A stretch of DNA of 64,000 bases from the NCBI RefSeq assembly GCF_011516835.1, contig NZ_WOTB01000006.1:62001-126000 (forward strand), read 5' to 3'. Source of the stretch: Acetobacter musti. Lineage in GTDB: Bacteria; Pseudomonadota; Alphaproteobacteria; Acetobacterales; Acetobacteraceae. The notes under the pieces are model-generated. The model worked only from the letters and a program-made list of their open reading frames with translations, ran no database searches and was not told where the DNA came from. Positions 43,779 to 53,021 of this stretch are shown piece by piece; within the stretch, counting starts at the first letter, position 1; every line of letters begins with the position of its first letter. Made by a program: the position numbers and the translations under genes.

Positions 43779-46700
43779 ATGCTCGAGACAATCCGCCAGA
43801 ACCGGTTCGTCGTCCTCGCCCTCATCCTTGCCCTGATGATCGTCGGAATCACCCTCATCCCGGGCCTGCCGGTGGAGCCGGTGCCCGATATTTCACCGAA
43901 GCAGGTAATGATCTCGGTTTCCACACCAGGACTGGCGACGGAGGAAGTCGAGAAACTCATCACATTGCCCCTCGAGGCCGCTCTGGCCGGAATACCCGGC
44001 ACGCTCGATCTGCGCTCCGTCTCGCGAACCGGCATCTCGGCCATCTATATGCAGTTCGCCGACAGCACCGACATCGATCTCGACCGGACCCGCGTGGCCG
44101 AGCGGCTGCCGGCCGCCCGGGCGGCCATCTCCGTTCCGGATGCCACAGTCCTGATGGGACCGCGCGCGACCGGAATGGGCGAAATCATGCAGATGGAGAT
44201 CAGAGGACCGGGATACTCCCCCACGGCCCTGAACCGCCTCATGACATGGACCGTCGCCCCCATGCTCCGCCTCGTGCCGGGAGTCGCCGACGTCAACGTC
44301 AATGGCGGCGCCGAGGAAACCTTCCGGATCTCCCTCAACCCCGCCCGTCTGCGCGCCTATGACGTCACAATCGAGGAAATCGACCGCGCGATCACCGACA
44401 ACAACGCAGCCTCCGGCGGCGGGTGGATCACCCATCAGGCCGAAAGCCAGGTCGTCGTCGGCCGGGCGCTGGTCGAAACGCTCGACGAATTCGGCGCCGT
44501 TCCGGTGAAATTCGGCCAGGACGGCCACGTCGTGCGCCTGCGCGACCTCGGAACCGTCTCACGGGCCGCACGGATGCGGCTCGGCGCCGTCACGCGGGAC
44601 GGAAAAGGCGAGATCGTCAACGGCGCCGTGCTGATGCAGATCGGCGCAAGCTCAAACGCCACCCTCGCCGGCATCCGCGCGGCACTCCCCGCAATCCGTC
44701 AGGCGCTCCCGGCCGGAATCACCCTCGACCCGTTCTACAGCCGCTCGACACTGACCGACGAGACCGTCGCAACAATCAGGGAAAACCTGCTCATCGGCGC
44801 CGCCCTGGTGCTGCTCGTGCTGGTGGTCGTCCTGGGCGACTGGCGAGCCGCGCTGGCCATCGTGAGCGTCATCCCCGTCTCCCTCGTCGCGGCGATGGCC
44901 GGCATGAGACTGTTCGGCGTATCGGCCAATCTCCTGAGCCTCGGCGCCATCGATTTCGGCATGATCGTCGACAGCTCGCTCGTGATCGTCGAACATCTGA
45001 TGACGGAGCGCAAAGACAACCGCGATCCCCACTCGCTGCAGATGCTCGCCTCCGCAACCGTGCGCACCGTCGCACGGCCCGTCACATTCGCCATCGCCGT
45101 CATCATCATGGTCTACCTGCCCATCCTCACCCTGCAGGGCGTCGAAGGCAGGATGTTCCGCCCGATGGCCCAGACCGTCATCATGGCGCTGCTGGCCTCG
45201 CTGGCTTACGGATTTGTCGGCGTGCCGCTTGTCGCCGCGCTGCTGCTCCGCCGCAGCCCGCCAGACCGGGAAACCCGGCCGGTCCGCTTCCTCCGGCGAT
45301 ATTACGAACGGGCGCTGGAATGGAGCCGCCCGCACAGCACGCGTCTGGCGATCGTCATGGCCATAACCGTCCTCGTCGCCGGCATCCTCGCCAGCCGTCT
45401 GGGCGGCGAGTTCGTGCCCCAGCTCGAGGAAGGCTCGCTGGTGGCGACATCCGTGCGTCTGCCCGCCGCCTCCCTGGACACGGTCCTGAAAGACGTAACA
45501 CAGGAAGAACGGATCATCCGCCGCTTTCCGGAAGTCGCCACCATCGTCAGCAACACAGGCACCGCCGCCATCCCGACCGACCCCATGGGGACCTACGAAA
45601 CCGACAGCTTCATTCTGCTGAAACCCCGGAGCGAATGGCGCACCGCATCCAGCCAGGCAGCTCTGGTCAAAGCAATGAACGCGGCCCTGACCAGCGAACT
45701 GCCCGACGCCGATTACTCATGGTCCCAGCCGATCCAGATGCGGATGGACGATCTGCTCTCAGGCGTGCGCACGCAGCTCGCCGTGTCGATCTATGGCGAC
45801 GATCTGACGGAACTTTCCCGTCTGGCCACAAAAACCGCCAGCGTGCTGCGCGGCGTCCCCGGAGCCGCCGACGTCCAGGTCCAGGGCGACGGAACCATGC
45901 CCTTTCTCCGCATCGACATTAACCGCGACGCCGCCGCCCGCCTCGGCGTGGCCGTGCCGTCGATCCTGGCGGAGATCGAGGCCGTGGGCGGCCATATCGG
46001 CCGGCCGGTCATCGTGGACAACGCCATCATCCCGACCGAAGTCCGTCTCGATCCGGCGTCAGTCTCGTCCCCGGATCGTATCGGACACCTCCAGATCCGC
46101 AGAATGGACGGACGCGGCTGGGTGCTGCTGTCCCAGGTCGCAACGATCGCCAGCATAGACGGCCCGCCACGCATCGACCGGGACGCGCTGCGGCGACGCA
46201 TCACGGTCCAGGCCAATGTCCGCGGCCGCGATGTCAGCTCCTTCGTCGCCGACGCGCAGAAAGCCGTCACCCGCGCCGTGGCGATCCCGCACGGCTACCG
46301 CACCGTCTGGGCCGGCCAGTTCCGCAACCTGCAATCCGCGATGGCCCGGCTCGAAATCGTCGTCCCGGTCGCGCTCGGCCTGATCTTCGGCCTCCTCGTG
46401 ATCGCGCTCGGCTCCGCCAGAGCCGCCGCGCTCGTCTTCGTCAACCTCCCCGCCGCCGCGACCGGCGGCGTGTTCATGCTCTTCATCCGAGGCCTGCCGT
46501 TCAGCATCGCCGCCGGCATCGGATTTATCGCCCTGTTCGGCGTCGCCATCCTGAACGGCGTCGTGCTGCTGAGTCAGACCAGCCTGTACCACCGTGGCGG
46601 CATGGACGCCGCGGAAGCCGCCTTTGCCGCCGCCCGCTCCCGCTTCCGCCCCGTCATCGCCACCGCCTCAGTCGCAACACTCGGCTTCTTCCCCATGGCC

Positions 46701-46838
46701 TTCTCCGCCAGCGCCGGCGCCGAAGTCGAACGACCACTGGCCAGCGTCGTCATCGGCGGCCTGGTCTCCTCAACCCTCCTGACCCTGCTGCTCCTGCCCA
46801 CATTCTACGCCCGCCTGTCCGGCGAAAAGCGCACATGA
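43779..46838 (+). CDS. Heavy-metal efflux RND pump (CzcA/CusA-like)
   Basis: A 1019-residue proton-driven pump. VLALILALMIVGITLIPGLP is the first span; VEPVPDISPKQVMISVSTPG is the typical HME-RND periplasmic entry. The fourth span carries DFGMIVDSSLVIVEHL (residues ~392-407), the acidic HME motif (DFGxxxD) that separates divalent-cation exporters from the copper/silver subgroup. ARLGVAVPSILAEIEAVGGH and the second half mirror the first. The gene ends at PTFYARLSGEKRT. It is 11 bases after the adaptor gene. The metal is probably Zn, Co, Cd or Ni; sequence alone does not decide. Confidence 0.94.
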   Translation: MLETIRQNRFVVLALILALMIVGITLIPGLPVEPVPDISPKQVMISVSTPGLATEEVEKLITLPLEAALAGIPGTLDLRSVSRTGISAIYMQFADSTDIDLDRTRVAERLPAARAAISVPDATVLMGPRATGMGEIMQMEIRGPGYSPTALNRLMTWTVAPMLRLVPGVADVNVNGGAEETFRISLNPARLRAYDVTIEEIDRAITDNNAASGGGWITHQAESQVVVGRALVETLDEFGAVPVKFGQDGHVVRLRDLGTVSRAARMRLGAVTRDGKGEIVNGAVLMQIGASSNATLAGIRAALPAIRQALPAGITLDPFYSRSTLTDETVATIRENLLIGAALVLLVLVVVLGDWRAALAIVSVIPVSLVAAMAGMRLFGVSANLLSLGAIDFGMIVDSSLVIVEHLMTERKDNRDPHSLQMLASATVRTVARPVTFAIAVIIMVYLPILTLQGVEGRMFRPMAQTVIMALLASLAYGFVGVPLVAALLLRRSPPDRETRPVRFLRRYYERALEWSRPHSTRLAIVMAITVLVAGILASRLGGEFVPQLEEGSLVATSVRLPAASLDTVLKDVTQEERIIRRFPEVATIVSNTGTAAIPTDPMGTYETDSFILLKPRSEWRTASSQAALVKAMNAALTSELPDADYSWSQPIQMRMDDLLSGVRTQLAVSIYGDDLTELSRLATKTASVLRGVPGAADVQVQGDGTMPFLRIDINRDAAARLGVAVPSILAEIEAVGGHIGRPVIVDNAIIPTEVRLDPASVSSPDRIGHLQIRRMDGRGWVLLSQVATIASIDGPPRIDRDALRRRITVQANVRGRDVSSFVADAQKAVTRAVAIPHGYRTVWAGQFRNLQSAMARLEIVVPVALGLIFGLLVIALGSARAAALVFVNLPAAATGGVFMLFIRGLPFSIAAGIGFIALFGVAILNGVVLLSQTSLYHRGGMDAAEAAFAAARSRFRPVIATASVATLGFFPMAFSASAGAEVERPLASVVIGGLVSSTLLTLLLLPTFYARLSGEKRT

Positions 46839-46849
46839 CGCACCCACCG

Positions 46850-46905
46850 GCCTCATGAAGGGACACAATTCCTTTGATCCCGGCCTGTTAAGATGGGGGC
46901 TATAC
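46850..46905 (+). repeat. Fragment of repeat family B
   Basis: CCTCATGAAGGGACACAATT then CCTTTGATCCCGGCCTGTTA, matching the right half of the copy at 11816-11890. The leading GGGCTTTGCCCC part is missing. It lies between czcA and argC. Confidence 0.5.
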
Positions 46906-47007
46906 CGTTTGCAAATACGGCTGCTACCGCCTTCTTCCAAGCCACTCACAGGTCCGGTGAGGCCGCCACTCTAACCGGACATTTCGCAGCGGCCTGATGG
47001 TGAGACC

Positions 47008-47985
47008 TCAAGGCCAAACAGGAGCGCCATCCAGCCCGGCAGTTTCCGGCAGGCCGCAAATCAGGTTCGCATTTTGGACTGCCTGACCGGCCGCTCCCTT
47101 TCCAAGATTATCGATGACGCTCATCGCGATGACCAAATTCCGCTCCGGATCGGCTGCATAGCTCAGGAAGGCAAGGTTCGAGCCGGTGGCCCATTTGGTC
47201 TGGGGTGGCCTCTCCGTCACCCGGATGAATGGCCGTTTGGCATAAAAGCGCCGAGCCGAAGCAAAGCACTGGTCCGTTGTCGCCCCGCCACGACAATAGA
47301 TGGTGGCCAGAACGCCCCGGGTCATCGGCACCAGATGCGGCGTGAAGACGAGCCCTGCCGCACTTCCCCCGCTTAGCTTTTCAATGGTTTTCGCGATTTC
47401 AGGCATGTGGACATGTTTCAGCAGGCCGTAAGGCTGCAGGTTCTCGTTGGTGTCCGCATAACTAAACTGGCTGTTTGCGCCACCTCTGCCTGCGCCGGAG
47501 ATCCCTGTCTTAACATCGATCACGATGTTGCCCGGCTCGATCAGCTTGTCGGCAAGCAATGGAGCCAGCGCGTTGAGCGTCGCTGCCGGGAAGCAGCCGG
47601 GGTTTGCAACGCGCACCTGGTCAGCAATCTGCTGCGGCCAAACATCGGCCAAACCATAAGCCCAGCCATCGACATAGCGGTGATCGCCGCCAATATCGAC
47701 GATCTTCATGTCCTTGGGGACGCATGAAAGCGCTTCAGCCGAGATGCCTGTGGGAAGAGAGGCGAACAGGACATCGAGCTGCGGCAGGGTTGCGGGGTTC
47801 CACTCCTGGATTACCAGTTCTGCCAGCGTGGACGGCACACCGGGGAAGCGGTCCACCAGGCGGCTGCCCGCGCTGCCCTCGCCAGCAGCATAGACCAGAT
47901 CAAACGATGGGTGGCTCGCAATCAGCCGCAGCGCCTCGCCTCCGCCGAAGCCGCTAATTCCGACAATGCCAACGCGAATCCCCAT
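47008..47985 (-). CDS. argC: N-acetyl-gamma-glutamyl-phosphate reductase
   Basis: Makes N-acetylglutamate semialdehyde in arginine synthesis (NADPH-dependent). It is 325 residues, slightly short for the type I family (~340). The Rossmann start is GIVGISGFGGGEALRLIASH; the catalytic Cys is in VRVANPGCFPAATLNALAPL; TGISGAGRGGANSQFSY and LVFTPHLVPMTRGVLATIY are clear family motifs. Base composition and codon use differ from the neighbours (lower GC, more A and T at third positions). It lies between the RND operon and the two-component system, with no arginine genes nearby; argH is 13 kb away. Probably acquired horizontally. Confidence 0.93.
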   Translation of the reverse strand: MGIRVGIVGISGFGGGEALRLIASHPSFDLVYAAGEGSAGSRLVDRFPGVPSTLAELVIQEWNPATLPQLDVLFASLPTGISAEALSCVPKDMKIVDIGGDHRYVDGWAYGLADVWPQQIADQVRVANPGCFPAATLNALAPLLADKLIEPGNIVIDVKTGISGAGRGGANSQFSYADTNENLQPYGLLKHVHMPEIAKTIEKLSGGSAAGLVFTPHLVPMTRGVLATIYCRGGATTDQCFASARRFYAKRPFIRVTERPPQTKWATGSNLAFLSYAADPERNLVIAMSVIDNLGKGAAGQAVQNANLICGLPETAGLDGAPVWP

Positions 47986-48172
47986 GGTGCTGTCCCGCCG
48001 CTTGAGTGAGCAAACAGGGGCATTTAGGGGGCCATTCAGCTCGCGGACAAGTCAGGTTCCGCCTCTTTGGAGAGGCTACCCATAGGGTTTGATTTAATGT
48101 CTGGTCCTTAAATAACCATTCTGTCACAAGACATTCGGCTATCCCCCGCATAGCAGCCGTGTCTGCAAACTG

Positions 48173-48178
48173 TATAAT
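48173..48178 (+). promoter_or_regulatory. Candidate -10 box upstream of the response regulator gene
   Basis: TATAAT, 36 bases before the ATG, in an A/T-rich patch; the bases just before it are TG, as at the rpoD candidate. No convincing -35 box. Confidence 0.35.
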
Positions 48179-48214
48179 CATCCTGCCAAAAACTGACTTA
48201 GTGAATTCCGGCTC

Positions 48215-48883
48215 ATGAAAATTCTGGTCGTCGAGGACGAAAAAGTACTCGGAGCCGCCGTCGCCGAGCGGGTCCGTCAGGCAGGACACGCAGTGGACTG
48301 GTTCACCACACTGAGCGACGCCCGGGCCGCGCTCGCCACATCCGCCTACGATTTCGTACTGCTGGATCTGGGCCTGCGCGACGGAAACGGCAGGACCCTG
48401 CTGCGCGAAATCCGCGCCACACCGTCCCCGGTCGCCGTGCTGATCACAACAGCGCTCGATCAGATCAGCGACCGGATCGCCGGCCTCTCGGACGGCGCCG
48501 ACGATTACATCGTCAAACCCTACGACCTGGACGAACTGATCGCCCGGATCGACGCGGTCGCGCGGCGCTATCTCGCGCTGCCGGAAAATATCATTCGCCG
48601 GGGCGGGACGGAAATCGACCTGACCCGCCGCCGCGTCATCTGCGCCGGCCAGGAAGCCGACCTGACAGCGCGGGAATGGGCCGTCGTCGAACTGCTCGCC
48701 CGCAGGCCAGGCGCCGTCTGCTCCCGCGAGCGGATCGAGGACGCGCTCTACGGCATGGGCGAGACAATCGGCAGCAACGCCATCGAGGTCTTCATCAGCC
48801 GCGTGCGGAAAAAGATCGGCCCCGGCGTCATCCGGACGGTGCGCGGACGCGGATACTCCCTGTCAGCGGCAGCCGATCCTTGA
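48215..48883 (+). CDS. OmpR-family response regulator
   Basis: A 222-residue DNA-binding response regulator. Receiver: KILVVEDEKVLGAAVAERVR (acidic pocket), FVLLDLGLRDGNGRTLLREI (phosphoacceptor Asp) and GADDYIVKPYDLDELIARID (conserved Lys). Winged-helix output: ADLTAREWAVVELLARRPGA, EVFISRVRKKIGPGVIRTVR and GRGYSLSA. It is paired with the downstream kinase (stop overlaps a TTG alternative start). The nearest efflux operon is 1.4 kb upstream, separated by argC, so control of that operon is plausible by analogy with CzcR/CusR systems. Confidence 0.93.
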   Translation: MKILVVEDEKVLGAAVAERVRQAGHAVDWFTTLSDARAALATSAYDFVLLDLGLRDGNGRTLLREIRATPSPVAVLITTALDQISDRIAGLSDGADDYIVKPYDLDELIARIDAVARRYLALPENIIRRGGTEIDLTRRRVICAGQEADLTAREWAVVELLARRPGAVCSRERIEDALYGMGETIGSNAIEVFISRVRKKIGPGVIRTVRGRGYSLSAAADP

Positions 48884-48894
48884 AAATCCCGCGC

Positions 48895-50343
48895 ATGAAG
48901 TCCTGGAGCCTCGCCTCACGCATTGTCGCGAGCGTCCTGGTCGTCGTGGTCGGCGCCCTGACCGTCCTCAGCCTGCTGCTGGCGTCGTTCACCCGGTTCG
49001 AGGTGACGGAACGTCTCGACAATTCATTGCAGGAAGTCGCCGAGCGGCTGGAATTCGTCGTCTCCGACATAGAACGGCAGGGAAGCGGGCAACAGGGAAG
49101 CGGCCAGCCGGGCGACGCCTCCGGCCAGGAAGCCGCCATCGTCGCCCGGCTGCCGCATGTCGACCGCCGCACGCTCGCCTACCAGATCGCCACCCGTGAC
49201 GGCCATCTGGGCCTGCGCTCGCAGAACGCGCCGGACCACCTTTTCGACGTTCCGCTGACCGCCGGCTTTTACGACCGGCAGGATTTCCGGGTCTACGTCA
49301 CACCCTCCCAGTCAGGCCGCCACGTCATCCTCGTCGGCGAACCAGTCTTCCACCGTCAGGAAGCCGTCCAGCGCGCCGTCCTGATCTCCGTCCTGCCCAC
49401 CCTCATCTTTCTGCCGGTCATCTGGCTCCTCGTGAACTGGATCGTCCGCCGCTCGCTGCGGTCGATGGAACAGTTGCAGACCGAAATCCGCACCCGGAGC
49501 GGAAGCAATCTCTCCCCGGTCCCACCGCTCGACCTGCCGCCGGAACTCCTCACGATTCACACCGCCGTCAACTCGCTGCTTGAACGCCTGACCATGGCGC
49601 TGGCCACCGAACGCGCATTCGCCGCCAACGCCGCCCATGAACTGCGCAACCCCATCGCCTCGCTCATGGCGCAGGCCCAGCTTCTGCGCGCCAGACTGAT
49701 CGAAACAAGCGACTTTGAAAGCGCCGACACCATCGTCCGCCAGGCGCGCCGCATCGCGCGCACAACAGAAAAGCTCCTGCAACTGTCGCGGGCCGCGTCC
49801 GGCGTCGCCCTCCAGGGACAGGCCGTCAGCCTCCGGTCCCTCATCCGGCTTCTCTCCGACGAAATGAATCAGAGCAGCCGGCTCATCTTCACGGAAGAGG
49901 GAACCAGCCCCGGGCCGGTCCGCGGCGACGTCGACGCCGTCGGAATCCTGCTCCGCAATCTGCTCGAAAACGCCCTCAGCCACAGCCCGCCCGGATCGCC
50001 CGTCCGGATCGTGCTGCGAAGAGGCTCCGAAATCCTGATCGAAAACGACTGCCCGGCAATCGACCCGTCCCTCCTGACACGCCTCCGGGAACCCTTCGTG
50101 CGCGGCGAAACCGACAGCGAGGGAAGCGGTCTCGGCCTCGCAATCGTCACCGGAATCGCTCAGCAGTCGGGCGCGAAAATGACCTTTCATTCTCCCGTTC
50201 CCGGAACATCGCGCGGCGTCCAGGTGATCGTCGGATTTCCACCCGGCCCGACCGCCGCCGGCGAAACCGTCCGGACAGACGCCACCCCGGCAAAACCAGA
50301 TTACGGCACGGAGAAGGGCAGGGACCAGCCGCATCCGGCATAA
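48895..50343 (+). CDS. Sensor histidine kinase
   Basis: A 482-residue membrane kinase. The first span is SLASRIVASVLVVVVGALTV; a periplasmic loop of about 130 residues follows, Gln/Gly-rich around SDIERQGSGQQGSGQP. The second span is VLPTLIFLPVIWLLVNWIV with a HAMP-like linker. The dimerisation helix has AFAANAAHELRNPIASLM (phosphorylated His), and the ATPase domain shows NLLENALSHSPPGSPV and GSGLGLAIVTGIAQQSG. The D-box equivalent reads IENDCPAIDPSLL, without the canonical DxGxG. The ATG at 48895 is used; TTG at 48880 overlaps the response regulator stop. Partner of that regulator. Confidence 0.9.
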   Translation: MKSWSLASRIVASVLVVVVGALTVLSLLLASFTRFEVTERLDNSLQEVAERLEFVVSDIERQGSGQQGSGQPGDASGQEAAIVARLPHVDRRTLAYQIATRDGHLGLRSQNAPDHLFDVPLTAGFYDRQDFRVYVTPSQSGRHVILVGEPVFHRQEAVQRAVLISVLPTLIFLPVIWLLVNWIVRRSLRSMEQLQTEIRTRSGSNLSPVPPLDLPPELLTIHTAVNSLLERLTMALATERAFAANAAHELRNPIASLMAQAQLLRARLIETSDFESADTIVRQARRIARTTEKLLQLSRAASGVALQGQAVSLRSLIRLLSDEMNQSSRLIFTEEGTSPGPVRGDVDAVGILLRNLLENALSHSPPGSPVRIVLRRGSEILIENDCPAIDPSLLTRLREPFVRGETDSEGSGLGLAIVTGIAQQSGAKMTFHSPVPGTSRGVQVIVGFPPGPTAAGETVRTDATPAKPDYGTEKGRDQPHPA

Positions 50344-50456
50344 CCACACAGAGCCCGGACGGCCCGATGTGCTCATAACCGCGTCATGACACCGGCACAG
50401 ACGGGACAGATCCCCCGCGTCCTGCGATAGTGCGAACACACAACCGGATATGGATC

Positions 50457-51161
50457 ATGACCCGGCATAGACCGCCCGTCACCTTCGCCTCCTCAGTCCC
50501 ATGCGACCTTCACGAAAAGACCCTGCAAGCCCGCCATTTTCAGAGCTGGCTGGAAAAAACCGGCACGGATTTCGACCTGCGCTCGGTCCTCATCCGGGAT
50601 GTCCTGATGTTCGGCTCCCGTGTCGGCTTCATCGTCGTCGAAGCGGACGCCTGCCATGACGGCGCGCAGATGCCTGGTTTCGCCGTGCTGAGAGGCCCGA
50701 CCGTCTCCATCATGCCCGTCATCACCGTGCGCGAAACCCCGGCCGAAAAATACGTCGTTCTGGTCAGCGAAGCCCGGCTTCCGGCCGGACGCATGGTCAC
50801 AGCCATGCCCGCCGGCATGGTCGATAACGGAACAGTCGACACCGCCGCGCTGCATGAACTGCAGGAAGAAACGGGTATCGATCTTCAGCATACCAGGAGC
50901 GCCCCCTGGAAACTGAAAGACACCCCGGTTCTCCTGTCCCCAGGCGGAAGCGACGAGGAAATGACGCTCTACGCCGTCGACATCACCCTGACGCGCGCGG
51001 ACATGAACCGTCTGTCAGGCAGAAAACGGGGCCTTTCCGGCGAACATGAGCACACGACCGTTCTGGTCGTCCCGCTGGAGGACCTGCCGCAACACACACC
51101 GAACGCGCATTGCCTCCTGAGCTGGTTCCTTTACCGGCAGCGGACGCCTGAAAGCCGCTGA
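50457..51161 (+). CDS. Nudix-fold protein with a degenerate Nudix box
   Basis: A 234-residue protein from the ATG at 50457; a GTG at 50430 is alternative. The middle resembles ADP-sugar pyrophosphatase-like Nudix proteins: VSEARLPAGRMVTAMPAGMV, then GMVDNGTVDTAALHELQEET. Compared with the Nudix consensus GX5EX7REUXEEXGU, the first Glu is replaced and the Arg is His, but ELQEETGI keeps the metal-binding Glu pair. So hydrolysis is uncertain. The N-terminal ~90 residues (HFQSWLEKTGTDFDLRSVLI) form the usual beta/dimerisation part. Not obviously linked to neighbours. Confidence 0.75.
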   Translation: MTRHRPPVTFASSVPCDLHEKTLQARHFQSWLEKTGTDFDLRSVLIRDVLMFGSRVGFIVVEADACHDGAQMPGFAVLRGPTVSIMPVITVRETPAEKYVVLVSEARLPAGRMVTAMPAGMVDNGTVDTAALHELQEETGIDLQHTRSAPWKLKDTPVLLSPGGSDEEMTLYAVDITLTRADMNRLSGRKRGLSGEHEHTTVLVVPLEDLPQHTPNAHCLLSWFLYRQRTPESR

Positions 51162-51269
51162 TAAGCTGTCCATAAAGGTCCGCCCCGTAGCCTCGCCCCG
51201 CCAGGCCCGTTAAATGCTCACCGGCAGCCGAAACAGACAACAAAAACTGGCAGCAGAAAGGAAAACCCC

Positions 51270-51671
51270 ATGGCGAAGATGATTCATTCCATGATCCGCG
51301 TCCGTGACGAACAGGCGTCGCTGGCGTTCTATGAAAAGGCGTTCGGCCTGAAAATCGCCGACCGCATCGCATTCGACACCTTCATCCTGATCTATCTCGT
51401 CAATGACGAGCAGACCTTCGAACTCGAACTGACCATCAATAACGACCGCGACCGCCCCTACGACCTGGGCGACGGCTACGGCCATCTCGCCGTCTCCGTG
51501 GATGACATCGAAGCCGAACACGCCCGCTTCGAACGCGAAGGCCTGAACCCGCAGCCGGTAAAGGAACTGTCGCGGGAGGGCAGGGTGGTCGGCCGGTTCT
51601 TCTTCGTCACCGACCCCGACGGATACAAAATCGAAGTCCTCCAGCGCGGCGCCCCCGGACGCTTCCTCTGA
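51270..51671 (+). CDS. gloA: Lactoylglutathione lyase (glyoxalase I)
   Basis: Converts the hemithioacetal of methylglyoxal and glutathione to lactoylglutathione. It is 133 residues; two VOC repeats carry the metal ligands: MAKMIHSMIRVRDEQASLAF (His), LVNDEQTFELELTINND (Glu), YGHLAVSVDDIEAEHARFER (His) and DPDGYKIEVLQRGAPG (Glu). AAAGGAAAA precedes the ATG. Standing alone; a MITE-like copy lies directly downstream and its hairpins could end the transcript. Confidence 0.95.
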   Translation: MAKMIHSMIRVRDEQASLAFYEKAFGLKIADRIAFDTFILIYLVNDEQTFELELTINNDRDRPYDLGDGYGHLAVSVDDIEAEHARFEREGLNPQPVKELSREGRVVGRFFFVTDPDGYKIEVLQRGAPGRFL

Positions 51672-51674
51672 TCC

Positions 51675-51802
51675 GCTAAATTACAAAGAAGTTTTTGGTG
51701 AAGCTTTTTTCAAAAAGCTTCAGAAGACGCCGCCTTTCTGAAAAAGGCGGCACCCGGAAACTTTTATCAGAGACTGATCGCAATCAGCTCTCTGATCCGG
51801 GC
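51675..51802 (+). repeat. MITE-like element (family A), left-truncated copy
   Basis: Starts with TAAATTACAAAG (matches TAAATTATAAGG of the 21830 copy) and goes on to hairpins GAAGCTTTTT/AAAAAGCTTC (51700-51721) and CCGCCTTT/AAAGGCGG (51730-51750). These lie inside an outer stem AAGTTTTTGGTG with CACCCGGAAACTT. Similarity with the 21830 copy continues through CTCTCTGATCCGGGC. The left terminal repeat is lost, and the right one is weak (AGCCCCATGAAAC). Confidence 0.65.
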
Positions 51803-51895
51803 GAGGCTATAAAAAAAAGCCCCATGAAACGCTCCCCACGGGAAGCGCCTCACAGGGCCGGAACACCACCGGACCGGAACCCGGCCCGCTCAGCC

Positions 51896-52438
51896 TCAGA
51901 AAATACCGAGAACTTTGGACTTCTTCGCCTTGACCGTCGGTGTCGCCCCCTTCGTCGGCGGATTCCCCAGCGCGGCATTGGATTTCAGGCGACGGTTCTC
52001 CGCATCGCCATCCACAACCGAGCCGGCCCCGCCGCCTTTCCAGAACAGCAGCGCATCGACATAGCCTTCACCCGCCTTGCCCAGCTCGCCCTGATCCGGC
52101 TCCGCCGCCGCCTCGGACGCCTCCGTGATCAGCATGTTCTGGGCCTCGCTCCCCGAACCCGCCGTGCCATGCAACGCAACATCAGGAGAAAGCGTCTCAA
52201 GCGCCTGCATCCGCTCGCTCTCATTTTCCGCAATCGGCGTCGTCGCTCCCGAATGCGGAGCGGAAAGCTCGGAGGTCGGGGGCATGGAAAGCGGCGCCCT
52301 GGTCGTCACGGTATATTCATCCGGCACACTGCGCTGAAGCCCGAACGCACGATTCAGGTCCTCACCGGAGCATCCCGTGAGCAGGACACTGAGCCCGGCA
52401 CCAAGAACCACATGCCGAAATCCGACAATCACTCGCAT
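51896..52438 (-). CDS. BamF-type (DUF3035) outer-membrane lipoprotein
   Basis: A 180-residue lipoprotein. The ATG at 52438 has GGAGAGA just upstream. The lipobox LGAGLSVLLTGCSGEDLNRA ends at the Cys near residue 22. Right after it comes the family pattern RSVPDEYTVTTRAPLSMPPT, shared with BamC-like proteins. The rest is low-complexity (acidic and Gly-rich) with a basic end PTVKAKKSKVLGIF. In alphaproteobacteria such proteins belong to the outer-membrane assembly (BAM) complex. The gene follows lspA on the same strand (11-base gap), in the order ileS-lspA-lipoprotein typical of the group. Confidence 0.85.
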   Translation of the reverse strand: MRVIVGFRHVVLGAGLSVLLTGCSGEDLNRAFGLQRSVPDEYTVTTRAPLSMPPTSELSAPHSGATTPIAENESERMQALETLSPDVALHGTAGSGSEAQNMLITEASEAAAEPDQGELGKAGEGYVDALLFWKGGGAGSVVDGDAENRRLKSNAALGNPPTKGATPTVKAKKSKVLGIF

Positions 52439-52448
52439 TCTCTCCGCC

Positions 52449-53021
52449 TCATCTGTCACCGGCGTCCGGCCCGACCACAGCCCCGGAGCCCTGAACCTTA
52501 TTCCCCTGAGCCTCATGCCCCCGGGTCCCGTGCCCCCGGTCATGATACAGACTGTCCAGTATCAACCCGGTTACACTACATACTATCGCAGCATCGGCCA
52601 CGTTGAATACATACCACGACCAGCCAAATGCGTGAGCATGGATAAAATCCACCACCGCCCCGTAGCGCAGCCGGTCCAGCACATTCCCGATCGCCCCGCC
52701 CGTGATCGCCCCGATCAGAAGCGCAATGAAAATCCGCGACGTCCGCGCCATCCATACGAGCAGCCCCGAGACAATGGCAAGAGACACCGCCGAAAAGATC
52801 ACCCGCCCCGCGGCGCCCGCGCCACCGAACATCCCGAAGGTAATGGCGTGATTCCACACCATCGTGAAATTCAGCCCCGGAAAGATCGCCACCGACCCCT
52901 TCTCAGGCAGCCGGTAGTCAAACAAAATCCAGTATTTCGACAGCTGATCGAGCAGAAACACGACACACGCGCTCAGCAGCCCAAAGCTCAGCGAGCGATA
53001 ATACACCGCTTTCCGGCTCAT
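52449..53021 (-). CDS. lspA: Lipoprotein signal peptidase (signal peptidase II)
   Basis: Cuts the signal peptide from lipidated prolipoproteins in the inner membrane. It is 190 residues with four spans; SFGLLSACVVFLLDQLSKYW is the first. Catalytic aspartates are in GNVLDRLRYGAVVDFIHAHA and WYVFNVADAAIVCSVTGLIL. The C-terminal ~25 residues are a polar tail. The gene overlaps ileS by four bases, so the two are translationally coupled, as in many bacteria. Confidence 0.96.
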   Translation of the reverse strand: MSRKAVYYRSLSFGLLSACVVFLLDQLSKYWILFDYRLPEKGSVAIFPGLNFTMVWNHAITFGMFGGAGAAGRVIFSAVSLAIVSGLLVWMARTSRIFIALLIGAITGGAIGNVLDRLRYGAVVDFIHAHAFGWSWYVFNVADAAIVCSVTGLILDSLYHDRGHGTRGHEAQGNKVQGSGAVVGPDAGDR

